Positions 53,273 through 62,945 of a stretch of 64,000 bases of DNA are shown piece by piece. Numbering within the stretch: position 1 is the stretch's first letter; the number at the start of each line of letters is the position of its first letter. Source of the stretch: Actibacterium sp. XHP0104 (GTDB lineage: Bacteria > Pseudomonadota > Alphaproteobacteria > Rhodobacterales > Rhodobacteraceae); the NCBI RefSeq assembly GCF_025751515.1, contig NZ_JAOWLE010000001.1, positions 372,001-436,000 on the forward strand, read 5' to 3'. A program made the position numbers and the translations under genes. Below the pieces are notes generated by a model, which saw only the letters and a list, made by a program, of their open reading frames with translations, made no database searches and had not been told where the DNA came from.

Positions 53273-54166
53273 ATGCAGGATTGGGACGGGTTGCGATACG
53301 TTCTGGCGGTCACGCGTGAGGGCGGGCTAAGTGGCGCCGCGCGGGCCTTGGGTGTGACACATGCGACGGTGTCGCGGCAGGTGGCGCGGGCCGAGCAGGC
53401 GGCGGGCACGCCGTTCTTTACCCGGCTGGCGACCGGGCTGGTGCCGACCGAGGCCGGGGCCGAGGCCGCCGCCCGTGCCGCCCGGATCGAGGCCGAGATA
53501 TTGGCGCTGGATCTGGCGCTGGCGGCGCGGGACGACCGCGCCACGGGTGATCTGACCGTGACGGTGCCGCCTTTGCTGATGCTGTCGGGGCTGGCCGAGG
53601 ACCTGACCGAGTTTCGGCAGATGTTCCCCGGCATCTCGCTGTCTGTTCTGGGGGGGAATGCGCCGCTGAACCTGCATCGGCGCGAGGCCGACATCGCCAT
53701 CCGCGTTGCCCGAGACCCGACCGATAGCCTCTGGGGCAGGGTGATCGCCCGTCAGCGCGCGGGCTGGTTCGCCACCCCGGGTTTTCTGCGCGATCACAGC
53801 GCGGCCATGGCGTCGGGCGGGGCGGTGCCGGTGGTATCGTTCACGGCCTATTCCGACCCGCTGCCGCCCAGCCTGGTGCAGCACCTGCCGGGCGCCGAGG
53901 TCGTGGTGGTCAGCGATGACATGGTCGGCGCCGCGGCGTTGGCGCGGGCGGGTATGGGGCTGGTTCGGATGCCCTGGTTTCTGGGCGAGGGCGACCCCGA
54001 CCTGGTTCCGGTGCCCGGCGTGCCGCTGATCGACTACATGCCGATCTGGGTGCTGACGCATCCCGACCTGCGCCGCCTGCCGCGGGTGGTTGAATTCATG
54101 CGTTTCGTCGCGGGGCGGTTTGCCGGGCGGGCCGATCGCTATTACGGGCCGCCCGAGGTGCCTTAG
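53273..54166 (+). CDS. LysR family transcriptional regulator
   Basis: A 297-residue LysR protein: N-terminal winged helix (WDGLRYVLAVTREGGLSGAARALGV is about 4-28; THATVSRQVARAEQAAGTPF the recognition part) and a C-terminal effector-binding domain (about 92-290). It resembles the single-gene regulators that control a divergent neighbour, here DUF1330. The inducer is unknown. The last bases of its stop overlap the convergent rhodanese gene's stop (54163-54166). Confidence 0.92.
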   Translation: MQDWDGLRYVLAVTREGGLSGAARALGVTHATVSRQVARAEQAAGTPFFTRLATGLVPTEAGAEAAARAARIEAEILALDLALAARDDRATGDLTVTVPPLLMLSGLAEDLTEFRQMFPGISLSVLGGNAPLNLHRREADIAIRVARDPTDSLWGRVIARQRAGWFATPGFLRDHSAAMASGGAVPVVSFTAYSDPLPPSLVQHLPGAEVVVVSDDMVGAAALARAGMGLVRMPWFLGEGDPDLVPVPGVPLIDYMPIWVLTHPDLRRLPRVVEFMRFVAGRFAGRADRYYGPPEVP

Positions 54167-54525
54167 GCGTGACTAAGCGCGCCGCCGGCCACCTGCCAGT
54201 GGTGCAGCCCGCCGATGTTGTAGACCTGCTCATAGCCCATCTGCATCATCATCTGCGCCGCCATCTGCGACCGCCCGCCCGACGCGCAATAGAGCGCGAT
54301 GGGCCGGTCCAGGGTCAGCTCGGGCAGGTGCTCGGGGCTGCGCGGATCGACCTTCATCTGCAACACCGGCAGCGGAATATGCAGCGCGCCTGCCGCATGG
54401 CCCGTGGCCCGCAGCTCGGCCGCGTCGCGCACGTCGATCAGGGTCATCTCGCCGGCGGCGACTTTCTGCACCGCCTCGGCCGCATCCAGAACGGCGACGC
54501 GCGGGCCAGAGAACATCGAAAACAT
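54163..54525 (-). CDS. Single-domain rhodanese (sulfurtransferase)
   Basis: The 120 residues form one rhodanese domain with LIDVRDAAELRATGHAAGAL and the active-site loop YCASGGRSQMAA, whose Cys carries the persulfide. It has no signal peptide and is likely cytosolic. Such proteins pass sulfane sulfur between partners during persulfide detoxification or biosynthesis. An ATTC-N8-GAAT box lies 54 bases before its start, like that of the DUF2892-MBL pair. Its end overlaps the lysR-type gene by 4 bases. Confidence 0.92.
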   Translation of the reverse strand: MFSMFSGPRVAVLDAAEAVQKVAAGEMTLIDVRDAAELRATGHAAGALHIPLPVLQMKVDPRSPEHLPELTLDRPIALYCASGGRSQMAAQMMMQMGYEQVYNIGGLHHWQVAGGALSHA

Positions 54526-54578
54526 GGTCGGTTCCTTGTCTGGTTGGTCCCGCGGGGGCGGGGGTGGCGGTGATATAT

Positions 54579-54594
54579 ATTCATGTTGGCGAAT
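54579..54594. promoter_or_regulatory. SqrR/BigR-like operator (ATTC-N8-GAAT) before the rhodanese gene
   Basis: ATTC (54579-54582), eight bases, GAAT (54591-54594), with an AT-rich flank (GATATAT) on the gene side that could hold a -10 element. It shares 17 of 20 bases with the site at 30761. Rhodaneses are typical targets of persulfide-sensing ArsR-family repressors (SqrR/BigR), which fits the gene it precedes. Confidence 0.68.
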
Positions 54595-54687
54595 GTGAAG
54601 AGTCGCGCAAGGCTTGTCTCACGATTTCGGGAAGAAATAGCGGGATGGCGCGCGAAATGGCAGTAGAAAAGGGGCGCAGGCGGAAAA

Positions 54688-54702
54688 GTTCTTGCAATGT
54701 TC
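54688..54702. promoter_or_regulatory. LexA (SOS) box of uvrA
   Basis: GTTC-TTGCAAT-GTTC is an exact match to the alphaproteobacterial LexA site GTTC-N7-GTTC. It lies 68 bases upstream of the uvrA start. uvrA is an SOS gene in this group, so LexA repression here is very likely. Confidence 0.88.
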
Positions 54703-54770
54703 CTGCTTTTCGGTTGGAGACTCGCCTGCGGTAAACTATTTCTTAATCACCGTGGGTCCGGGGGTGGTGT

Positions 54771-57632
<2,862 letters not shown>

Positions 57633-57754
57633 GCGCCGCACATTGCCTTGCCCAAGGTCGGGCATGTGGTCGACGGCCACGGATGTTATAGCCGTGGACC
57701 GCGTTCATTGCCCGTAAGGCGGCTGCCCGAGGCAGTTACCGTAGAGGTATGTGC

Positions 57755-58078
57755 CTATTCCATCAGGTCGGCAATCGCGCCGATCAGGTTCAGAACCTTG
57801 CGTGTCTCGGGATCGACCCGCAGCACATAGCCATCGCGGTGATAGTAGGTGCCACGCGGATCCAGACCATAGCGGTCGGGGTAGAGGATGCGCACATAGT
57901 CGTCATCTTCGAAATGGTCACCGGGGTGATAGTCGACGCCCTTTTTCGCCTGCCCCGGCGGCACGCAGGGTGGGTTTTTCTTGGCCAGTCCGGGCGGGCA
58001 ATGGCCCGGCCCGGCGAGGGACACGACAGGTGTCATGGCAAGGGCGGTGGCGGCGATCAGGGCGGGCAAAAGGCGCAT
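57755..58078 (-). CDS. Small secreted protein with PPGxAKK repeats
   Basis: The 107 residues have a signal peptide (about 1-22) and a mature part with two copies of a P-P-G-x-A-K-K motif (CPPGLAKKNPPCVPPGQAKK) and two Cys. The rest (YVRILYPDRYGLDPRGTYYH and VLRVDPETRKVLNLIGAIAD) resembles the RcnB-like small periplasmic domain seen in many proteobacteria. The ATG at 58076-58078 has GGAG at 6 bases; an ATG at 58090 overlaps that site. Function unknown, perhaps envelope or metal stress. Confidence 0.78.
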   Translation of the reverse strand: MRLLPALIAATALAMTPVVSLAGPGHCPPGLAKKNPPCVPPGQAKKGVDYHPGDHFEDDDYVRILYPDRYGLDPRGTYYHRDGYVLRVDPETRKVLNLIGAIADLME

Positions 58079-58099
58079 GGGTGTCTCCATTGGTTGCCC

Positions 58100-58140
58100 A
58101 TAAAGAAAGGGCCGGCGCTGGAATTGTCCAGTGCCGGCCC
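58100..58140 (-). terminator. Terminator after the second DUF2892 gene
   Basis: GGGCCGGCGCTGGA (58109-58122) pairs with TCCAGTGCCGGCCC (58127-58140), 14 bp with one G-T wobble and a 4-base loop. On the minus strand it is followed by a T-rich CTTTCTTTA, so it should end transcripts coming from the DUF2892 gene. Confidence 0.85.
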
Positions 58141-58168
58141 CGGTCTTGCGCGGAAACCCGCGCGAGCG

Positions 58169-58375
58169 TCAGTTTTTCTTCATCGGGCAGCTGTTGAGGC
58201 CCAGGATCGAATAGACCGGGCAGCTCGACATCAGGCCGGTGGCCAGCGGCACGATCCCGATCAGATAGAGCCAGCGCATGCCGGCGTCGGCGTTCAGGAA
58301 GAACCCGACCAGCAGAGCAAGGCCAACGACGATACGCAGAATGCGGTCGATGCCGCCAACGTTTTTCTTAAGCAT
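58169..58375 (-). CDS. DUF2892 small membrane protein (second copy)
   Basis: The 68 residues match DUF2892: KNVGGIDRILRIVVGLALLVGFF, a second helix (WLYLIGIVPLATGLMSSCPV) and a C-terminal LNSCPMKKN. The ATG at 58373-58375 has AGGAG about 8 bases upstream; an ATG at 58381 is too close to that site. Unlike the copy at 30490 it has no ATTC-N8-GAAT box upstream. It lies downstream of a Crp/Fnr gene on the same strand, which may control it. Confidence 0.9.
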   Translation of the reverse strand: MLKKNVGGIDRILRIVVGLALLVGFFLNADAGMRWLYLIGIVPLATGLMSSCPVYSILGLNSCPMKKN

Positions 58376-58458
58376 TTCCATTCTCCTGTCATTCCTAACG
58401 ACTCGGTGTCGCGCGGTATGTCCAGGATTATGCCGCAACTGCATTGCCGCGTCTGTGA

Positions 58459-59124
58459 CTAGGTCACGAAAGGCGCATCTATTTCGGAAAGGGCGATCAG
58501 GGCAGGGCGGTTGACGATGGTCACGATGCCGCGATCAAGCTGCACCAGCCCGCGTTTGGCCATCGCGTCCAACCGGCGCGAGACCACCTCGCGGGCCGAT
58601 CCGATGCGGGTGGCCAGCTCGGCATGGGTGGCGCGCACGATGTCGTCCTGGGACTGATCCAGCAGGGCGGCGGCCAGGCGGCTTTCGACCTTTTGAAAGG
58701 CGACCTTTTCCAGCAGGGTCATCATGCTTTGCATGCGGGTGGCGAAGGCGCCAAAGACGAAATGGCGAAATGCGGCAGAGCTGTCCATCAGCGCCAGGAA
58801 CATGTCGCGCGGCACAAAGACCAGCTCGACCTCGGAGGTGGTCAGCGCCTCGCCGGTATAATCGGCGCCGCCCAGCAGGCCCAGCGTCGACTGGACGCAG
58901 GATTGGCCGGGCTCGACGGCATAAAGCAGGATGTCGCGACCGGTGGGGCCGGTCAGATAGACCTCGACCCGGCCGCGCAGCACGATGGCAAAGCCACGCG
59001 CGGCCTCGCCGGGGTGAAACAGGGCCTGGCCCTTGGGCAGGGTGGCCGCTGGCAGGGTATCAAGCGTGGCGCGCGCGGGCGCTTCGAGCTGTTCCAGCCC
59101 TTCGGCCCGCGCCGCCCATCCCAT
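58459..59124 (-). CDS. Crp/Fnr family transcriptional regulator
   Basis: The 221 residues have an N-terminal cyclic-nucleotide-binding-type beta-roll (ALFHPGEAARGFAIVLRGRVEVYL) and a C-terminal helix-turn-helix (ATHAELATRIGSAREVVSRRL). It lacks the N-terminal Cys cluster of FNR, with only one Cys (about 76), so it does not hold an oxygen-sensing 4Fe-4S centre; it is nearer the Dnr/NnrR or CooA-like branches or an uncharacterised one. The start overlaps the mmsB stop by one base (TGATG), tying it to the valine-degradation genes upstream. Confidence 0.9.
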   Translation of the reverse strand: MGWAARAEGLEQLEAPARATLDTLPAATLPKGQALFHPGEAARGFAIVLRGRVEVYLTGPTGRDILLYAVEPGQSCVQSTLGLLGGADYTGEALTTSEVELVFVPRDMFLALMDSSAAFRHFVFGAFATRMQSMMTLLEKVAFQKVESRLAAALLDQSQDDIVRATHAELATRIGSAREVVSRRLDAMAKRGLVQLDRGIVTIVNRPALIALSEIDAPFVT

Positions 59125-59996
59125 CAGCCGCGACCGCGCTTTTCGAACCGGGGCAGCATGGCGCTAAAGTCGCGGCCCTTGCCGTCTTCGGTCTCGACAA
59201 AGGTGGTGTAGAGCGCGGCGGCCAGCTGACCCATCGGCGTGTCGGCATCGGCCGATTCCGCCGCCTGCTGCGACAAGCGCAGGTCTTTCAGCATCAGCTC
59301 GGCGGCAAAGCCGGGCTTATAACCGTTGTCGGCGGGGCTTTGCGGGCCGACGCCGGGGGCGGGGCAATAGGCGTTCATGGACCAGCTATAGCCCGAACTG
59401 GTGGAAACGACATCAAACATTTTCGCGCGGTCCAGGCCCAGCTTGTCGGCCAGGGCAAAGGCCTCGCAGGTGGCGATCATGGTGACGCCCAGGATCATGT
59501 TGTTACAGATCTTGGCGGCCTGGCCCGCGCCCGAGGCGCCGCAATGCACGGCCTTTTGGCCCATGATGTCGAACAGGGGCTTGGCGATCTCGAACGCCGC
59601 GTCCGAGCCGCCCGCCATGAAGGTCAGCGTGCCCGCGGCGGCGCCGCCGACACCGCCCGACACGGGCGCGTCCATGCCCAACACGCCTGCGGCCTCGGCC
59701 TGGGTGGCCACGGCGCGGGCGCTGTCGACATCGACGGTCGAGCAGTCGAGGAACACCGCGCCCTGATCCATCACCGGGATGATCTGGTCGGCCACCGCGC
59801 GCAGGATCGCACCGTTGGGCAGCATGGTCACGACGACCTGTTGGCCCTTTGCGGCGGCTTCGGCGCTGTCGGCCTTGGTGACGCCCTCGGGGCAGGGGGC
59901 GGTGAGGTCAAAGCCCGTCACCTCGTGGCCAGCCGCGGCCAGGTTGGTGGCCATCGGCCCGCCCATGTTGCCCAGTCCGATAAATCCGATTTTCAT
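59124..59996 (-). CDS. mmsB: 3-hydroxyisobutyrate dehydrogenase
   Basis: This NAD-dependent enzyme oxidises 3-hydroxyisobutyrate to methylmalonate semialdehyde in valine degradation. The 290 residues have the Rossmann motif FIGLGNMGGPMATNLAAAGH, the substrate loop DAPVSGGVGGAAAGTL and the catalytic Lys in GAGQAAKICNNM. It overlaps the preceding gene (acyl-CoA hydrolase) by 4 bases and the regulator gene by one. The semialdehyde dehydrogenase mmsA is not in the window. Confidence 0.94.
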   Translation of the reverse strand: MKIGFIGLGNMGGPMATNLAAAGHEVTGFDLTAPCPEGVTKADSAEAAAKGQQVVVTMLPNGAILRAVADQIIPVMDQGAVFLDCSTVDVDSARAVATQAEAAGVLGMDAPVSGGVGGAAAGTLTFMAGGSDAAFEIAKPLFDIMGQKAVHCGASGAGQAAKICNNMILGVTMIATCEAFALADKLGLDRAKMFDVVSTSSGYSWSMNAYCPAPGVGPQSPADNGYKPGFAAELMLKDLRLSQQAAESADADTPMGQLAAALYTTFVETEDGKGRDFSAMLPRFEKRGRG

Positions 59997-61039
59997 GCCA
60001 GCTCCTCCTCAAGCTTGAGTCCTTGTGCCCCCAGTGGCATCAGCATCCGGCTGACGTCGATGCCCAGCACCGTTTCCATGTCGGAATGCTGCCAGCGGGG
60101 GGATTTGTCCTTGTCGATAATGGCCGCGCGGATGCCTTCGATAAAGTCACCCTCTTCGGCCGAGCGATAGGTAAAGCGATATTCCTGCCGCAAGGCGGCG
60201 CGAATGGTGTCCTTGCCGCGCAGCCGGTGCAGCATCTCGATGGTGCAGGCCATCGAAAGCGGGCTGTTGCGGCCCAGCATTTTCAGCGTGGCGGCGGCGA
60301 AATCACTGTCTTCGGCGCGCAGCGACCGGGCGATGTCGCCCATGGTCTCGCCGCCGAAATGCGCGTCGATCTGCGGGCGCAGGGCGGCCAGCGGGGCCTG
60401 GGGGGCGGGCTGAGCCGCGCGGTCGACGGCCGAGGGATCGCCGGTCTTTTCCAGCTCTGCGATCAGGGCGGGCCAGCTGGCCTCGGGGATATAATAGTCG
60501 GCGAACCCCACAAGGATCGCGTCACCCGGCCCCATGCGGCCCGCGGTGGTGCCCAGGTATTCGCCCAGGCGCCCCGGTGCGCGCGACAGGATCAGCATAC
60601 CGCCCACGTCGGGCACCAGGCCGATGCCGCATTCGGGCATGGCAACCTGGCTGGTGTCGCCGACGATACGGTGGCTGCCGTGACAGCCTACACCGACGCC
60701 CCCGCCCATGGTAAAGCCCTGCATCAGGCTGACCACGGGTTTGGGATATTCGAACAGCTTGGCGTTCATGCGGTATTCGTCGCGCCAGTATTTGCGGCCA
60801 TATTCATAGTCGCCCGCCTTGGCGGTTTCATACATGACTGCGATGTCGCCGCCGGCGCAAAAGGCGCGCTCGCCCACGGCGTCGATGACGATCAGCGCGA
60901 CATCGTCGTCGTCGCGCCAATCGTCCAATGCGGCTTCGATCGCCAGGCACATGTCATAGGTCAGGGCGTTGAGCGCCTCTGGCCTGGTCAATGTGATCCG
61001 CCCGGCCCGTGCGACCTTGCGAATATCGATGTCTGGCAT
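59993..61039 (-). CDS. 3-hydroxyisobutyryl-CoA hydrolase (crotonase fold)
   Basis: The 348 residues follow the HIBCH branch of the crotonase superfamily: ERAFCAGGDIAVMYE (oxyanion hole), GFTMGGGVGVGCHGSHRIVG, and AMPECGIGLVPDVGG with the catalytic Glu and Asp. Longer than simple enoyl-CoA hydratases, as expected for the hydrolase. It releases free 3-hydroxyisobutyrate from its CoA ester, feeding MmsB. It is packed between the acyl-CoA dehydrogenase (1-base overlap) and mmsB (4-base overlap). Confidence 0.9.
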   Translation of the reverse strand: MPDIDIRKVARAGRITLTRPEALNALTYDMCLAIEAALDDWRDDDDVALIVIDAVGERAFCAGGDIAVMYETAKAGDYEYGRKYWRDEYRMNAKLFEYPKPVVSLMQGFTMGGGVGVGCHGSHRIVGDTSQVAMPECGIGLVPDVGGMLILSRAPGRLGEYLGTTAGRMGPGDAILVGFADYYIPEASWPALIAELEKTGDPSAVDRAAQPAPQAPLAALRPQIDAHFGGETMGDIARSLRAEDSDFAAATLKMLGRNSPLSMACTIEMLHRLRGKDTIRAALRQEYRFTYRSAEEGDFIEGIRAAIIDKDKSPRWQHSDMETVLGIDVSRMLMPLGAQGLKLEEELA

Positions 61040-62184
61040 CAGCCGCGATCCTCCAGCAACGAGCGCGCGACGATCAGGCGCATGATCTCGTTGGTGCCTT
61101 CCAGGATCTGGTGCACGCGCAGGTCGCGCACGATTTTCTCGATGCCGTAATCGGCCAGGTAGCCGTAACCGCCATGCAGCTGCAGACAGTCATTGGCCAC
61201 GTCAAAGGACACGTCCGTGACGTATTGCTTGGCCATGGCGCAGAACTTGGTCGCGTCAGCGGTTTTCTGGTCCAGCTTCCAGGCGGCCTGACGCAGGAAG
61301 GTGCGGGCCGATTGCAGCTTGACCTCGTTGTCGGCCAGGCGGAATTGCAGCGCCTGGAACTGGTCGAGGGTTTTGCCAAAGGCCTTGCGCTCGCCCATAT
61401 AGGTCACGGCAGCATCCAGCGCAGCCTGTGCGCCGCCTAGGGCCGAGGCCGCGATATTCAGGCGGCCGCCGTCGAGGCCGGCCATGGCATAGCTAAAGCC
61501 GCGGCCTTCTTCGCCGACCAGGTTTTCGGCGGGAATGGCGCAATCGTCGAACTGCACCTGCGCCGTGGGCTGCGATTTCCAGCCCATCTTGTGTTCCAGC
61601 GCGCCAAAGCTGAGGCCGGGGGTGCCGTCCTCGACCACCACGGTCGAGATGCCCTTGGGGCCGTCCTGACCGGTGCGGCACATCACGACATAGGCGTCGG
61701 AATAGCTGCCGCCCGAGATGAACGCCTTGGTGCCGTTCAGCACATAGCCGTCATTGGTCTTGGCGGCGCGGGTGCGCAGCGAGGCCGCATCACTGCCCGA
61801 GCCGGGCTCGGTCAGGCAGTAGGAAAAGATCTTGGTCATCGAGCAGAGATCAGGCAGCCATTTCTGCTTGGTCTCGTGCGAGCCGAACTTGTCGATCATG
61901 CCGCCGCACATGTTGTGGATCGACAGCAGTGACCCGACCGAGGGGCAGGACATGGCCAGAGCCTCGAACACCAGAGTGGCATCCAGCCGGTTCAGGCCAG
62001 ATCCGCCATACTCCTCAGAGACATAGACGCCGCCCAGGCCCAGCTCGGCCACTTTCGACCACAGCTCTTTGGGGATGGTGCCCTGATTTTCCCATTCGCG
62101 GGCATTTGGCGCGATATGTTCGGCCCCGAAATCGCGGGCCATTTCAAAAATCGCTTCCTGCTCTTCGCTGAGTGCAAAATCCAT
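61039..62184 (-). CDS. Acyl-CoA dehydrogenase, probably isobutyryl-CoA dehydrogenase
   Basis: A 381-residue FAD enzyme of the acyl-CoA dehydrogenase family: SYCLTEPGSGSDAASLRTRA (FAD/substrate signature), AFGKTLDQFQALQFRLAD and the C-terminal LHGGYGYLADYGIEKIVRDL, with the catalytic Glu in ILEGTNEIM. Gene order with the 3-hydroxyisobutyryl-CoA hydrolase and mmsB supports isobutyryl-CoA as substrate. GGAGG lies 5 bases before the ATG at 62184; a longer upstream frame lacks a site. It heads the four-gene valine/regulator run. Confidence 0.92.
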   Translation of the reverse strand: MDFALSEEQEAIFEMARDFGAEHIAPNAREWENQGTIPKELWSKVAELGLGGVYVSEEYGGSGLNRLDATLVFEALAMSCPSVGSLLSIHNMCGGMIDKFGSHETKQKWLPDLCSMTKIFSYCLTEPGSGSDAASLRTRAAKTNDGYVLNGTKAFISGGSYSDAYVVMCRTGQDGPKGISTVVVEDGTPGLSFGALEHKMGWKSQPTAQVQFDDCAIPAENLVGEEGRGFSYAMAGLDGGRLNIAASALGGAQAALDAAVTYMGERKAFGKTLDQFQALQFRLADNEVKLQSARTFLRQAAWKLDQKTADATKFCAMAKQYVTDVSFDVANDCLQLHGGYGYLADYGIEKIVRDLRVHQILEGTNEIMRLIVARSLLEDRG

Positions 62185-62295
62185 GTGATCCTCCGCTGGC
62201 GTCAAAAATTGAACGGATGTTAATTTAAGACTGTTGCACAAGTTTTGCAGGCCGAAACATGCAAAGGCAAGTGGAGGATTTTCAAAGCCGTTTTG

Positions 62296-62868
62296 CTAAA
62301 TTACCCGAACCTGTGCGCCGACGGGCACCAGGTCGAACAATTCGGCGATTTTGTCGTTGTAAAGACCGATACAGCCCGAGGACGACCGGCGCCCGATCTT
62401 GCGCGTGTCATGGGTGCCGTGGATCAGGTAGGCGGGCCAGCTGAGATAGAGCGCATGTGTGCCCAGCGGGTTGCCGGGGCCTGCGGGCATGAATTCGGGC
62501 AGGCTGGGGTCGCGCTCGCGCATGCTGGTGGTTGGGGTCCAGGTCGGGCCGACCTTCTTGCGCACGACCTCGGTGTAGCCGCGCTTGGTCAGGTCTTCGC
62601 TCATCGGCACCGAGGTGGGGTAGAGGCGATAGTCCGCCCCATCGGCCGACCAGAAATGCAGCGCCCGCGAGGTGGTATCGGCCAGCAGGGTCACGCGGCC
62701 AAGGCTGTCGAAATGGTCTTGCCAGTTCTGGGTGGCAAAGCTGGACACGTTATGGCGGGTGGGGGCCGGCTCGTCGGGGCCTGCGGTCAGCGCCTGGGCG
62801 CGCAGGATCGACGGCGCGGCGATCAGGCCGGCGCTTGCGGTCAGGAAATGGCGGCGGGAAAGGGTCAT
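62296..62868 (-). CDS. Tat-exported L,D-transpeptidase (YkuD domain)
   Basis: The 190 residues start with a Tat signal (SRRHFLTASAGLIAAPSIL). The YkuD domain ends in the active-site stretch LIHGTHDTRKIGRRSSSGCI, followed by GLYN. The usual SHGCIR(L/M) is SSGCIG here: the Cys nucleophile and the upstream HGT are kept, but the His before GC and the Arg after CI are replaced. Such enzymes make 3-3 peptidoglycan cross-links or attach lipoproteins. It is a monocistronic gene. Confidence 0.9.
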   Translation of the reverse strand: MTLSRRHFLTASAGLIAAPSILRAQALTAGPDEPAPTRHNVSSFATQNWQDHFDSLGRVTLLADTTSRALHFWSADGADYRLYPTSVPMSEDLTKRGYTEVVRKKVGPTWTPTTSMRERDPSLPEFMPAGPGNPLGTHALYLSWPAYLIHGTHDTRKIGRRSSSGCIGLYNDKIAELFDLVPVGAQVRVI

Positions 62869-62945
62869 CGGGCTGCTCCTTTTCTTTTGCGCCTGACTGT
62901 CAGGTCAGCGCATCCGGGTCCACTCAAATCCCCGTGTGTGGCGGG

